A stretch of DNA of 64,000 bases from Pseudorhodobacter wandonensis (lineage in GTDB: Bacteria > Pseudomonadota > Alphaproteobacteria > Rhodobacterales > Rhodobacteraceae), in the NCBI RefSeq assembly GCF_001202035.1, contig NZ_LGHT01000025.1, forward strand, positions 124,001 through 188,000. Direction: 5' to 3'. The stretch's first letter is position 1; each line of letters begins with the position of its first letter. The translations under genes were made by a program, and so were the position numbers. The notes beneath the pieces are model-generated. The model did not search any database. It was not told where the DNA came from and saw nothing but the letters and a program-made list of their open reading frames with translations. Positions 1 through 8,438 of this stretch are shown piece by piece.

Positions 1-107
1 AAGCAAGGCGCACTTTTTTTACCATTAGGTCATAAAAATACGATCATGGGTCTGGCGCGAGACCAAAAATGCGTTAGCGTAGTGCCAATTGCTTTGGAGG
101 GCATTGC

Positions 108-1169
108 GTGACTGAACAGCTGCATCCGCTGGTTTTTGATGGACATAATGACGTTTTGCTAAAGCTGTACCGTGCAGGCGGGGTTTCGGCGGCGGCCAGT
201 TTTCTGACAGGTTGCCCCGGTGCGGTTGATGTGCCCTCGGCCAAGGCTGGCGGTTTTGGCGGCGGGTTTTTCGCGGTCTATGTGCCGTCACCCACGGATC
301 TGTCGCTAAAGTTTGAAGAGATGACAAAGCCGGAGTATCAGCTGGTTTTGCCTGATGCGATTGACTGGGCCGATGCGGCCCCCGTGGTTATGGCCCAAGC
401 CGCGATTCTGTTTGAAATGGAGCGGATTGGTGCGCTGAAAATCTGCCGCACGGTAGCCGATATTCGCGCGGCTTTGGCCAGCGGTGTCATGGCCGCAATA
501 TTTCATATTGAGGGCGCCGAAGGTATTGACCCCGATCTGCACACGCTTGACGTGCTGTATCACGCCGGCCTGCGGTCTATTGGTCCGGTGTGGAGCAGGC
601 CGACGATTTTTGGTGAAGGCGTGCCGTTTCGGTACCCTTCCAGCCCTGATATCGGCGGCGGCCTGACCGAGGCTGGTGTGCGTTTGGTCAAGCGCTGTAA
701 CGACTTGAAGATCATGCTAGATCTGTCGCATCTGAATGAGGCCGGTTTCTGGGATGTGGCGCGGATATCAGACGCGCCTTTGGTGGCCACCCATTCCAAC
801 GCCCATGTGATTTGCCCGCATTCGCGCAACCTGACCGACATGCAGTTGGCAGCCATTCGCGAAAGTGACGGGATGGTGGGTTTGAACTTTGCTGTGGCTT
901 TCTTGCGCGATGATGGCAAGATGCTGGCAGATGTGCCGCTAACGCAGATGTTGCGGCATCTGGACCATTTGATCGAACATGTCGGCGAAGATCGCGTCGG
1001 CCTTGGGTCGGATTACGACGGCGCCGTTGTGCCCGAGGATGTAACGAGTTGTGCAGGCCTGCCTGCATTGCGTGCAGCGATGATCCAACACGGATATGGC
1101 AAGGCATTGGTTGCCAAGCTTTGCCATGAGAACTGGCTTCGGGTGCTGGAGAAAACCTGGGGGGCGTAA
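108..1169 (+). CDS. Membrane-type dipeptidase (peptidase family M19)
   Basis: This is a 353-residue zinc dipeptidase of the renal dipeptidase family, which hydrolyses dipeptides. The M19 metal-site signatures are visible: H13 and D15 in GHND, E135 in HIEGAEG, H208 in DLSHLNE, H229 in ATHSNAH, and D302 in GLGSDYDG. Length is normal for bacterial members. It starts at a GTG with TGGAGGG six bases upstream. No signal peptide is apparent, so it probably acts in the cytoplasm. It lies just ahead of a peptide ABC importer on the same strand, so it likely cleaves the imported peptides. Substrate preference, including D-amino-acid dipeptides, cannot be read from the sequence. Confidence 0.9.
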   Translation: MTEQLHPLVFDGHNDVLLKLYRAGGVSAAASFLTGCPGAVDVPSAKAGGFGGGFFAVYVPSPTDLSLKFEEMTKPEYQLVLPDAIDWADAAPVVMAQAAILFEMERIGALKICRTVADIRAALASGVMAAIFHIEGAEGIDPDLHTLDVLYHAGLRSIGPVWSRPTIFGEGVPFRYPSSPDIGGGLTEAGVRLVKRCNDLKIMLDLSHLNEAGFWDVARISDAPLVATHSNAHVICPHSRNLTDMQLAAIRESDGMVGLNFAVAFLRDDGKMLADVPLTQMLRHLDHLIEHVGEDRVGLGSDYDGAVVPEDVTSCAGLPALRAAMIQHGYGKALVAKLCHENWLRVLEKTWGA

Positions 1170-1217
1170 CCCCTACCCTGCCCCGAAGAAATGCTAATCA
1201 ACAGAGAGGTTTACGTT

Positions 1218-2813
1218 ATGAATATTTGGAAACATACACTTGCGGGTGCCACGATGGCTGTGGCGCTTAGCTTTACATCCGTGGCTACTTTTGCCGAAAC
1301 ACCGGCGAATATGTTGGTTGTTGCCAACCGGATTGATGACATCACCACGATGGACCCTGCGCAAAGCTTTGAATTTGCAGGGTCAGACGTGAATCAGAAC
1401 ATTTACAGCAAACTGGTAAACTTTGACCCGTTGGATTACAGCAAAGGCTATGTGCCTGACCTGGCCGAAAGCTGGGCCGTGTCTGAGGACGGAAAATCCA
1501 TCACCTTTACCATGCGCGAAGGTGTTATGTTCCAGTCGGGCAACCCTGTGACGGCAGAAGATGCCGCTTGGTCGCTGCAACGCGCTGTTTTGCTGAACAA
1601 GACACCTGCATTTATTTTGACGCAATTCGGGTTCACGCCTGAAAACGTGGCCGAGATGATCAAGGCTGATGGCAATACGCTGACCATCACCACCGACAAA
1701 CGCTATGCGACATCTTTCGTGTTGAACTGCCTGACTGCAACGATCGGCTCGGTGGTTGATAAGAAGCTGGCGATGGAGCACGAAGTCGATGGCGATATGG
1801 GCAATGCCTGGCTTGCGACCAACTCGGCCGGTTCTGGCCCCTATTCGCTGGTTAGCTGGAAGCCGAACGAATCTGTGACCATGCAGGCCTTTGACGGCTA
1901 TTACGGCGGCAAGCCAGCGATGGAGCGCGTGATCGTGCGCCATGTACAAGAAAGCGCCAGCCAGCGTTTGCTGCTTGAGGCCGGCGATATTGACGTGGCC
2001 CGCAACCTGAACCCCGAAGATGTGGCCGGTGTGCGGTCTGCGGCAGGTGTGACCATTCAAGAAGAGCTGAAAGGCCGCTTGATGTATCTGGGCCTGAACC
2101 AGACGCACCCCGTACTGTCAAAGCCAAAAGTGCGCGAAGCGTTCAAGTATCTGGTCGATTATGAAGGCATGCAAAACAGCTTTTTGAATGGTCAGTATAC
2201 GACCCATCAGAACTTCTTGCCTGCAACCTATCTGGGTGCCTCAAATGAAAATCCGTATAGCCTGAACATTGAAAAGGCTAAGGAATTGCTGAAAGAGGCA
2301 GGGGTTGAAAACCTTGAAATCGAGGTTGGCGTGCGTGAAGCGCAGGAACGCATCGAGATTGCGCAATCCTTCCAAAACACTGCCGCGCAGGCGGGCATCA
2401 AGGTGAATATCACAGTCGGAACCGGCAAGCAGATCCTTGACCGTTATCGCGCGCGTGAACTGGATATGTCTTTGGAAGCTTGGGGCCCGGATTACCCCGA
2501 TCCACAAACCAACGCAGGCACATTCGCCTATAACCCTGACAACAGCCTGGAAGCCAAAGCAACCGGTCTGCTGGCATGGCGTCTGGCTTGGGACACAGAT
2601 GGTCTGACACCTTTGACCGAAGCTGCCGTGACCGAAGGCGACACAGAAAAGCGGATTGCACTGTATCAGGAAATTCAGGCAAAATTCCGTGAAACCTCGC
2701 CCTTTGTCATCATGTTCCAGCAAATTGAACAGGATGGCGTGCGCGACAATGTAAAGAACTTCACCACCGGTGAAGCGATCAGTTCGGCTGACTACAAAAA
2801 AGTCACCAAATAA
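1218..2813 (+). CDS. Peptide ABC transporter substrate-binding protein (SBP_bac_5)
   Basis: This is the periplasmic solute-binding protein of a Dpp/Opp-type importer, about 531 residues. A Sec signal peptide covers roughly residues 1-26 (hydrophobic core AGATMAVALSF, likely cleavage after TFAE). The body has the family-5 pattern, with YVPDLAESW near the N-terminus and a later LKEAG and PDYPDP region. An upstream in-frame ATG at 1191 exists, but the ATG at 1218 is preceded by AGAGAGG and begins right at the signal peptide, so I chose it. The stop overlaps the permease start as TAATG, which indicates translational coupling. Peptides are the likely cargo given the dipeptidase upstream; other solutes of this family are possible. 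Confidence 0.9.
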   Translation: MNIWKHTLAGATMAVALSFTSVATFAETPANMLVVANRIDDITTMDPAQSFEFAGSDVNQNIYSKLVNFDPLDYSKGYVPDLAESWAVSEDGKSITFTMREGVMFQSGNPVTAEDAAWSLQRAVLLNKTPAFILTQFGFTPENVAEMIKADGNTLTITTDKRYATSFVLNCLTATIGSVVDKKLAMEHEVDGDMGNAWLATNSAGSGPYSLVSWKPNESVTMQAFDGYYGGKPAMERVIVRHVQESASQRLLLEAGDIDVARNLNPEDVAGVRSAAGVTIQEELKGRLMYLGLNQTHPVLSKPKVREAFKYLVDYEGMQNSFLNGQYTTHQNFLPATYLGASNENPYSLNIEKAKELLKEAGVENLEIEVGVREAQERIEIAQSFQNTAAQAGIKVNITVGTGKQILDRYRARELDMSLEAWGPDYPDPQTNAGTFAYNPDNSLEAKATGLLAWRLAWDTDGLTPLTEAAVTEGDTEKRIALYQEIQAKFRETSPFVIMFQQIEQDGVRDNVKNFTTGEAISSADYKKVTK

Positions 2814-3871
2814 TGGCGCAGGCCAGTGAAAACGGGGGGGCGCGCAGCCGTGCGCCTCTTCCCCTTTGGGTGACCGGCACGTTGAAAACTGTCGGCTCTA
2901 TTGCGGTTACGATGCTGGGCTTGGTGTTTATCACCTTTGTCATCGGACGGGTGATGCCGATTGACCCGGTGTTGGCGATTGTAGGCGAGCGTGCCTCGCA
3001 ATCGACCTATAATGCCGTTTACACGCAACTGGGTCTGGATAAGCCGGTCGTTGTGCAATTTGGCTATTACCTGTGGGATGTGATGCACGGCGATTTCGGC
3101 ATGTCCTTGCTGAACGCGCGGCCTGTTTCTGAGGATATTGCGCGGGTGTTTCCGGCCACGTTAGAACTGGCGACCTTGGGTGTGTTTTTCGGGATATTCC
3201 TTGGCGTGCCTTTGGGCGTGGTTGCGGCCGTGCGCAAAGGGTCGTGGATTGACCAAGTGGCACGGGTCGTCGCACTTGTTGGATATTCAATGCCTATTTT
3301 CTGGCTGGGCCTGATGGGTTTGCTGGTATTTTACGGTATGCTCGGCTGGGTTGGCGGGCCGGGACGTGTGGGTATTTTCTATGAAGATATCGTGCCATCC
3401 GTCACGGGGATGATCTTGGTTGATAGTATCCTTGACCGTAACTGGACGGTGCTGAAAGACGCCTTCAGCCATATCGTGCTGCCGGCATCATTACTGGGTT
3501 ATTATTCATTGGCCTATATCAGCCGGATGACGCGCAGTTTCATGCTGGAGCAAATGAGCGCAGAATATATTACCACCGCCCGCGTCAAAGGCATGTCGGA
3601 ATGGGATGTGGTGTGGAAGCATGCTTTCCGCAACATCCGCGTGCAATTGATCACCGTGATTGCGTTGTCCTATGCGGGGCTGCTGGAAGGTTCGGTTCTG
3701 ACCGAGATTATCTTTAGCTGGCCGGGGATTGGCAGCTATATCACCACGGCGCTGCTGTCGGCGGATATGAATGCAGTTCTGGGCGGTACGGTTGTGGTGG
3801 GCCTTGTGTTCATCTTGTTGAACATATTTTCCGACCTGCTGTACAAGGTCTTTGACCCCCGTGCGAAATAG
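2813..3871 (+). CDS. Peptide ABC transporter permease, DppB type
   Basis: This inner-membrane permease of 352 residues has a first transmembrane segment around residues 25-45 (SIAVTMLGLVFITFVIGRVMP), then a periplasmic segment and the BPD_transp_1 core. The cytoplasmic EAA loop is recognisable as TTARVKGMSEWDVVWKHAFRN near residues 240-260, the site that contacts the ATPase. An unusual periplasmic/loop segment (FYEDIVPSVTGMI) lies before the last helices, as in many DppB-like proteins. It overlaps the binding-protein gene by one base and is followed 12 bases later by the second permease, so it belongs to a five-gene operon. Confidence 0.9.
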   Translation: MAQASENGGARSRAPLPLWVTGTLKTVGSIAVTMLGLVFITFVIGRVMPIDPVLAIVGERASQSTYNAVYTQLGLDKPVVVQFGYYLWDVMHGDFGMSLLNARPVSEDIARVFPATLELATLGVFFGIFLGVPLGVVAAVRKGSWIDQVARVVALVGYSMPIFWLGLMGLLVFYGMLGWVGGPGRVGIFYEDIVPSVTGMILVDSILDRNWTVLKDAFSHIVLPASLLGYYSLAYISRMTRSFMLEQMSAEYITTARVKGMSEWDVVWKHAFRNIRVQLITVIALSYAGLLEGSVLTEIIFSWPGIGSYITTALLSADMNAVLGGTVVVGLVFILLNIFSDLLYKVFDPRAK

Positions 3872-3883
3872 AAGGGCTAAATA

Positions 3884-4792
3884 ATGGCCGAGCAATCTTT
3901 GCGGCAATGGCTGCTGACCGATACCCCCACCTCGCGCAGACATGCCAAGCTTTCAGCGCTGTATCATGGCTGGTTGTCTTTTCGCGGCAATACGATGGCG
4001 ATGATAGGGTTGTGCATTTTGCTGGCGCTGGTGGCGGTTGCGCTGTTTGCGCCGCTTTTGGCCCCGCATGACCCGTTTGTGCAGGATTTAGGCAACCGAT
4101 TGGCACCTTTGGGCACCGATAGCCATGTGTTGGGTACCGATAGTTTGGGGCGTGATATTCTGTCACGACTGATCTATGGCAGCCGGATCACCCTTTATAT
4201 CGTGGCACTGGTTGCGCTGATTGCGCCTGTGGCGGGGCTGCTGGTTGGCACTGTTTCGGGCTATGCGGGCGGCTGGGTTGATGTGGTCTTGATGCGCATC
4301 ACCGATATTTTTCTGGCCTTTCCACGGCTGGTTCTGGCGCTGGCCTTTGTGGCGGCGATGGGCGCTGGCATTGAAAACGCGGTGCTGGCGATTTCGCTGA
4401 CCGCTTGGCCCCCTTATGCACGGATTGCGCGGGCCGAAACGCTGACCATTCGGGCGGCTGACTATATTTCGGCAATCCAGCTGCAAGGGGCCGGTGCGAT
4501 GCGGATTATCACGCGCCACATCTGGCCTTTGTGCATATCCAGCCTGATTGTGCGGGTAACGCTGGATATGGCTGGCATCATTCTGGCAGCGGCCGGACTC
4601 GGCTTTCTTGGCCTTGGTGCGCAGCCCCCGAGCCCCGAATGGGGGGCGATGATTTCCGAAGGGCGCAGGTTTATTCTGGACCATTGGTGGGTTGCGACCA
4701 TGCCCGGCCTTGCAATCTTTACCGTGTCTTTGGCGTTCAACCTGCTGGGGGATGGCCTGCGCGACGTGCTGGACCCGAAAGGCGGTGAATAA
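3884..4792 (+). CDS. Peptide ABC transporter permease, DppC type
   Basis: This is the second permease subunit, 302 residues. The N-terminal cytoplasmic part is followed by a transmembrane helix (IGLCILLALVAVALFAPLLAP) and the OppC-type signature LGTDSLGRDILSRLIYGSR near residues 82-100. The BPD_transp_1 domain follows, with an EAA loop around ADYISAIQLQGAGAMRI. It would heterodimerise with the DppB-like subunit. Its TAATG junction at 4790-4794 overlaps the next ATPase gene by one base, again suggesting coupled translation. Confidence 0.9.
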   Translation: MAEQSLRQWLLTDTPTSRRHAKLSALYHGWLSFRGNTMAMIGLCILLALVAVALFAPLLAPHDPFVQDLGNRLAPLGTDSHVLGTDSLGRDILSRLIYGSRITLYIVALVALIAPVAGLLVGTVSGYAGGWVDVVLMRITDIFLAFPRLVLALAFVAAMGAGIENAVLAISLTAWPPYARIARAETLTIRAADYISAIQLQGAGAMRIITRHIWPLCISSLIVRVTLDMAGIILAAAGLGFLGLGAQPPSPEWGAMISEGRRFILDHWWVATMPGLAIFTVSLAFNLLGDGLRDVLDPKGGE

Positions 4793-5649
4793 TGGAAACC
4801 TTGCTGGATGTAGAGGACCTTTGGGTCAAGTTTCCGTCTCGCCAGGGGGTGTTTGATGCCGTGCGCGGCGTGTCATTCACGCTGGGGCGCGAACGGCTGG
4901 GAATTGTGGGCGAATCTGGTTCGGGCAAGTCGATGACCGGTCGCGCCATTTTGCGCCTAATCCGTTCGCCCGGGATTGTTGAGGCCACGCAGATCAGCCT
5001 TGGCGGTGACGATCTGATGAAAAAGACGGAAAAAGAAATGCGTGCTGTGCGGGGCAAGCGCATTTCAATGGTGATGCAAGACCCCAAGTTTTCGCTGAAC
5101 CCCGTGATGACCATTGGCGCCCAAATCATCGAGGCGTATCGCCAGCATAACAAGGTTAGCCACGCTGATGCCTATGCGAAAGCCTTGGAAATGCTAGAGG
5201 CGGTTTCGATCCGCGACGCCGAGCGCGTGATGCGCGCCTATCCGCATGAGATGTCGGGCGGCATGGGGCAGCGGATCATGATCGCGATGATGCTGATTCC
5301 AAACCCCGAGATTCTGATCGCGGATGAGCCGACATCGGCGCTGGATGTTTCCGTTCAACGGCAAGTGTTGGACATCATGGATAAACTTGTCAAAGACCGT
5401 GGCATGGGGCTGATATTCATCAGCCATGATCTGAACTTAGTCGCCGATTTTTGCGACCGTGTATTGATTATGTATGCAGGCCGGATAGTCGAGATCTGCA
5501 AAGCGGATAAATTGAACGAGGCCAAGCACCCCTATACGCGCGGCCTGTTGAATTCATTGCCGCGATTGGATGCACCACGCGATCATTTGGAAGTGTTGAA
5601 ACGTGACCCTGCGTGGTCAGAGGCGCCAAGCGTGAGTGGCCGAGTATGA
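4792..5649 (+). CDS. Peptide ABC transporter ATPase, DppD type (short C-terminus)
   Basis: This ATPase of 285 residues powers peptide import. Walker A is GESGSGKS near residue 41-48, the signature is MSGGMGQR, Walker B is ILIADEPTSALD and the switch His is in FISHDLN. DppD/OppD proteins usually run to about 320-330 residues and end in an oligopeptide-transporter C-terminal region with Cys motifs. Here that region is cut to about 45 residues after PYTRGLLNSLP and no Cys cluster is seen. The downstream ATPase is also short, so this looks like a property of the subfamily rather than a broken gene. The stop overlaps the next start as ATGA. Confidence 0.88.
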   Translation: METLLDVEDLWVKFPSRQGVFDAVRGVSFTLGRERLGIVGESGSGKSMTGRAILRLIRSPGIVEATQISLGGDDLMKKTEKEMRAVRGKRISMVMQDPKFSLNPVMTIGAQIIEAYRQHNKVSHADAYAKALEMLEAVSIRDAERVMRAYPHEMSGGMGQRIMIAMMLIPNPEILIADEPTSALDVSVQRQVLDIMDKLVKDRGMGLIFISHDLNLVADFCDRVLIMYAGRIVEICKADKLNEAKHPYTRGLLNSLPRLDAPRDHLEVLKRDPAWSEAPSVSGRV

Positions 5650-6386
5650 GCATGTTAGAGATTGAAAAACTGAACGTCTGGTTTGGTCATGGGCGTGACC
5701 GTGTGGATGCAGTTAAAGACGCCAGTTTCACGGTGGCCCGGGGCGAGAGCTTCGGCCTTGTCGGCGAAAGCGGGTCGGGCAAATCGACGATTTTGCGCGC
5801 GATTTCGGGTCTGGCGCCATTGTGGTCGGGGCGGATGGTTGTCGATGGTTTGGCACTGGGCAAGGTGCGGCCAAAGACGTTTTATAAGACGGTGCAGATG
5901 GTGTTCCAGGACCCTTATGCCTCGCTTCATCCGCGCCACTCGGTTGATCAGGTTTTGGGAGAAACCCTGCAACTGCACGGGTTTAAGGATATCGACGCGC
6001 GGGTGGTCAAGCTGCTGGATGATGTCGGCCTTGGGCAAAAGTTCCGCTTTCGTTATCCGCATCAGCTGTCAGGCGGGCAACGCCAGCGCGTGGCGATTGC
6101 GCGGGCCTTGGCACCGCAGCCCGCGCTGCTTCTGCTGGATGAACCTACCAGCGCCTTGGACGTATCCGTGCAGGCCGAGATTTTGAACCTGTTGGTCGAT
6201 CTGCGCCGCGAACATGCGCTGACCTATGTGATGGTATCGCATGATTTGTCGGTTGTGGGCCACATGTGCGAACGGCTGGCAGTGATGAAGGGGGGCGAGA
6301 TTGTCGAGGTGATGGGTGTGGACACCTTGCGCCGGATGGAGGCCAAGCACCCCTATTCACAAAGCCTGCTTGCCGCGTCTGTTTAG
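5646..6386 (+). CDS. Peptide ABC transporter ATPase, DppF type (short form)
   Basis: This second ATPase of the importer is 246 residues from the ATG at 5646, which overlaps the previous stop as ATGA; a longer in-frame start at 5613 lies inside the upstream gene and is less likely. Walker A (GESGSGKST), Q-loop (MVFQDPYASLHP), signature (LSGGQRQRVAIARAL), Walker B (LLLLDEPTSALD) and H-loop (VSHDLSVV) are intact. Typical DppF proteins are 310-330 residues, so the C-terminal domain is largely missing, as in the partner ATPase. The stop codon overlaps the convergent aroB stop within TTAG at 6383-6386, leaving no room for an intergenic terminator. Confidence 0.88.
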   Translation: MSMLEIEKLNVWFGHGRDRVDAVKDASFTVARGESFGLVGESGSGKSTILRAISGLAPLWSGRMVVDGLALGKVRPKTFYKTVQMVFQDPYASLHPRHSVDQVLGETLQLHGFKDIDARVVKLLDDVGLGQKFRFRYPHQLSGGQRQRVAIARALAPQPALLLLDEPTSALDVSVQAEILNLLVDLRREHALTYVMVSHDLSVVGHMCERLAVMKGGEIVEVMGVDTLRRMEAKHPYSQSLLAASV

Positions 6387-7498
6387 CGGCCCCGCAAAGC
6401 ATCCGTCAGCAAGGCCAAAACCACATCACCCGGCACATCGCTGGCGACAAGACTTTCGCCAATGCCGCGCGCAAGGATAAAGCGCAGCTGGCCATCGACC
6501 ACCTTTTTATCCTGTGCCATCAGCGCAAGCAGCCCTTCGGCAGAAGGCAGGTCGCCTTTAATATCGGCAATATCGACCTTCATCCCCATAGCCCGCAAAT
6601 GCGCGCGCACACGGCTGGGGGCCTCTTGGCTGCACAGGCCAAGGCGCATGCTCAGCTCAAATGCCAGCGCGCAGCCAACTGCCACGCCTTCGCCATGCAG
6701 CAAGCGATCGCCAAAACCGGTGGCATGTTCCAACGCGTGGCAGAATGTATGGCCAAGGTTTAAAAGCGCGCGGTCGCCTTCTTCGGTTTCATCGCGCGCG
6801 ACAATCTCGGCCTTCATTTCAACCGAGCGTTTTACGGCATATTGACGCGCGGCCACATCGCCTGCAGCCAAAGCGGGGCCATTTTTTTCCAACCACGTAA
6901 AAAACGCCTCATCACCCAGCAGGCCGTATTTTGCCACCTCACCATAGCCCGACAGAAAATCGCGCGGGGTTAGGGTGCCCAGCAGGCCAATATCGGCCAG
7001 TACCAAAGTCGGCTGGTGAAAGGCCCCGATCAGGTTTTTGCCTTGGGGTGCGTTTATGCCGGTTTTACCGCCGACCGAGCTGTCAACCTGCGCCAGCAAC
7101 GAGGTCGGGATTTGCACAAACCCCACGCCACGGCGCAAAACAGCCGCAGCAAAGCCGACCAGATCACCGATCACCCCGCCGCCAAAGGCGATGACCAAAT
7201 CCTTGCGTTCGACCTTTTGATCCAGCAGCCATTCCACACAGCGCGTAAACTGCGGCCAGGCCTTGGTACCTTCGCCCGGGGGCAAGGCCAGAGCCGTGCT
7301 GTCGATGCCATGCGCCGAAAGGGCTGCCTGCAGACGCGCAAGGTGCAACGCACCCACCGTTTCATCGGTGACAATCGCGGCGCGGCGCCTGCGCAAGAAC
7401 GGCGCGATTTCGGCCCCTGCCCGATCAATCAGGCCATCCGCGATGCGCACGTCATAGCTGCGCGATCCCAGCTCTACCCTCACGATATCGGTCTGCAT
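6383..7498 (-). CDS. aroB: 3-dehydroquinate synthase
   Basis: AroB converts DAHP to 3-dehydroquinate, the second step of the shikimate pathway, in the cytoplasm with NAD+ and a divalent metal. The 371-residue length is typical. Family signatures are AFGGGVIGDLVGFAAAV for NAD binding, IPTSLLAQVDSSVGGKTGIN for the active site, and LNLGHTFCHALE, which contributes a metal-binding His. It follows aroK after a 3-base gap, so the two form an operon for consecutive-pathway enzymes, as in many proteobacteria. The gene ends tail-to-tail with the peptide-importer operon, with a 4-base overlap of stops. Confidence 0.96.
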   Translation of the reverse strand: MQTDIVRVELGSRSYDVRIADGLIDRAGAEIAPFLRRRRAAIVTDETVGALHLARLQAALSAHGIDSTALALPPGEGTKAWPQFTRCVEWLLDQKVERKDLVIAFGGGVIGDLVGFAAAVLRRGVGFVQIPTSLLAQVDSSVGGKTGINAPQGKNLIGAFHQPTLVLADIGLLGTLTPRDFLSGYGEVAKYGLLGDEAFFTWLEKNGPALAAGDVAARQYAVKRSVEMKAEIVARDETEEGDRALLNLGHTFCHALEHATGFGDRLLHGEGVAVGCALAFELSMRLGLCSQEAPSRVRAHLRAMGMKVDIADIKGDLPSAEGLLALMAQDKKVVDGQLRFILARGIGESLVASDVPGDVVLALLTDALRGR

Positions 7499-7501
7499 CT
7501 T

Positions 7502-8038
7502 TTACCCTTCTAAAACATCAGGCCGCGTCAGCAGCGCCTCGCGCACCCTATTCGCCATTTCGTCGATAGACAGCTCTGGCGCAGCATCTACTTTCAGATC
7601 TGCCAACGCGTAAACCGGCACACGCAAATCATAAATCTCTTTCAATGTGGCGCGTGGGTTGGATGTACGCAGCAATGGCCGCGTGGTTTTGTGCCGCACG
7701 CGTTGCCACAACAGATCAAGATCAGCACAAAGCCAGACCGAAACCCCCTGGGCAGCCATCATCTGCCGGTTTAAGGGTGACATGAACGCCCCCCCACCGG
7801 TTGACAGCACACAAGGCGGGCCTTCGAGCAAACGCCCGATCACCTGAGATTCCTTTTGCCGGAAAAACGGTTCACCATCACGTTCAAATATCTCGGCGAT
7901 ACTGCGGTTGGCGGCGGCAACGATGGCATCGTCTGAATCGATAAAAGGCACCGAAAGAATCCGTGCAAGTTGCGTGCCGACGGCGGTTTTTCCCGCCCCC
8001 ATCATGCCAACCAAAACGACGGACTTCTTAAGCCTCAT
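7502..8038 (-). CDS. aroK: Shikimate kinase
   Basis: AroK phosphorylates shikimate with ATP. I place the start at the ATG at 8038, giving 178 residues, because it leads directly into the nucleotide-binding fold (VLVGMMGAGKTAVG, P-loop near residues 11-18) and has an AAAAAGG ribosome site about 11 bases upstream. The open frame extends to 8320 but that extension has no family resemblance. FIDSDD supplies the Mg/shikimate-binding Asp region, and STGGGAF is the substrate-binding glycine-rich motif. It is the first gene of the aroK-aroB pair and is divergent from the small-ORF/xerD group. Confidence 0.95.
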   Translation of the reverse strand: MRLKKSVVLVGMMGAGKTAVGTQLARILSVPFIDSDDAIVAAANRSIAEIFERDGEPFFRQKESQVIGRLLEGPPCVLSTGGGAFMSPLNRQMMAAQGVSVWLCADLDLLWQRVRHKTTRPLLRTSNPRATLKEIYDLRVPVYALADLKVDAAPELSIDEMANRVREALLTRPDVLEG

Positions 8039-8303
8039 CCCAAACGTAACCTTTTTACGAAAACCATCTCTTCCCAATAGCGGCCATCGTTGTTGCGTGT
8101 CCAGTCCCGCATTGCCTGCTTTGGCGGGAAAATCGGCGCAGCACCGCCATTCTGCCCGCAAAATTTTGCGCAAGGGCGTGAACTCGGCTATGAATGCGTG
8201 TATAGCGAAATGGGAAAGACCGGAACGCCGTTGATTGCAGGGGATGAAACCCCACATCAATGGAAGATTTCGGCATCTGGGGCGCGGGCAAAAAGGCGAT
8301 GGC

Positions 8304-8438
8304 ATGAAACTGATATTCAAAGGTGTGGTATTCTTGGTGGTACTGGGGCTGATTGGCCTGACGGGTTTTGCCTATTTGGGTGATTTGTCGCCGCAACAAC
8401 AAATTGTAACCAAACCGGTGGTTCTGGATGGGCAGTAA
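8304..8438 (+). CDS. Small single-pass membrane protein, 44 aa
   Basis: This short gene encodes a Lys-led N-terminus (MKLIFKG), one hydrophobic helix of about 18 residues (VVFLVVLGLIGLTGFAYL) and a short polar tail ending VVLDGQ. The start at 8304 has AAAAAGG eight bases upstream. It overlaps the next gene by 11 bases, and that gene is coupled to xerD by ATGA, so the three appear to be one operon. I recall similar small proteins in the same position in other Rhodobacteraceae but cannot confirm this without a search. Its function is unknown; the topology fits a membrane anchor or a small regulator of an envelope protein. Confidence 0.6.
   Translation: MKLIFKGVVFLVVLGLIGLTGFAYLGDLSPQQQIVTKPVVLDGQ

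Noticed and set aside
1-107. Possible upstream gene end or leader in the first 107 bases
   Set aside because: No complete frame or hairpin is seen; the only supported element is the ribosome site of the dipeptidase.
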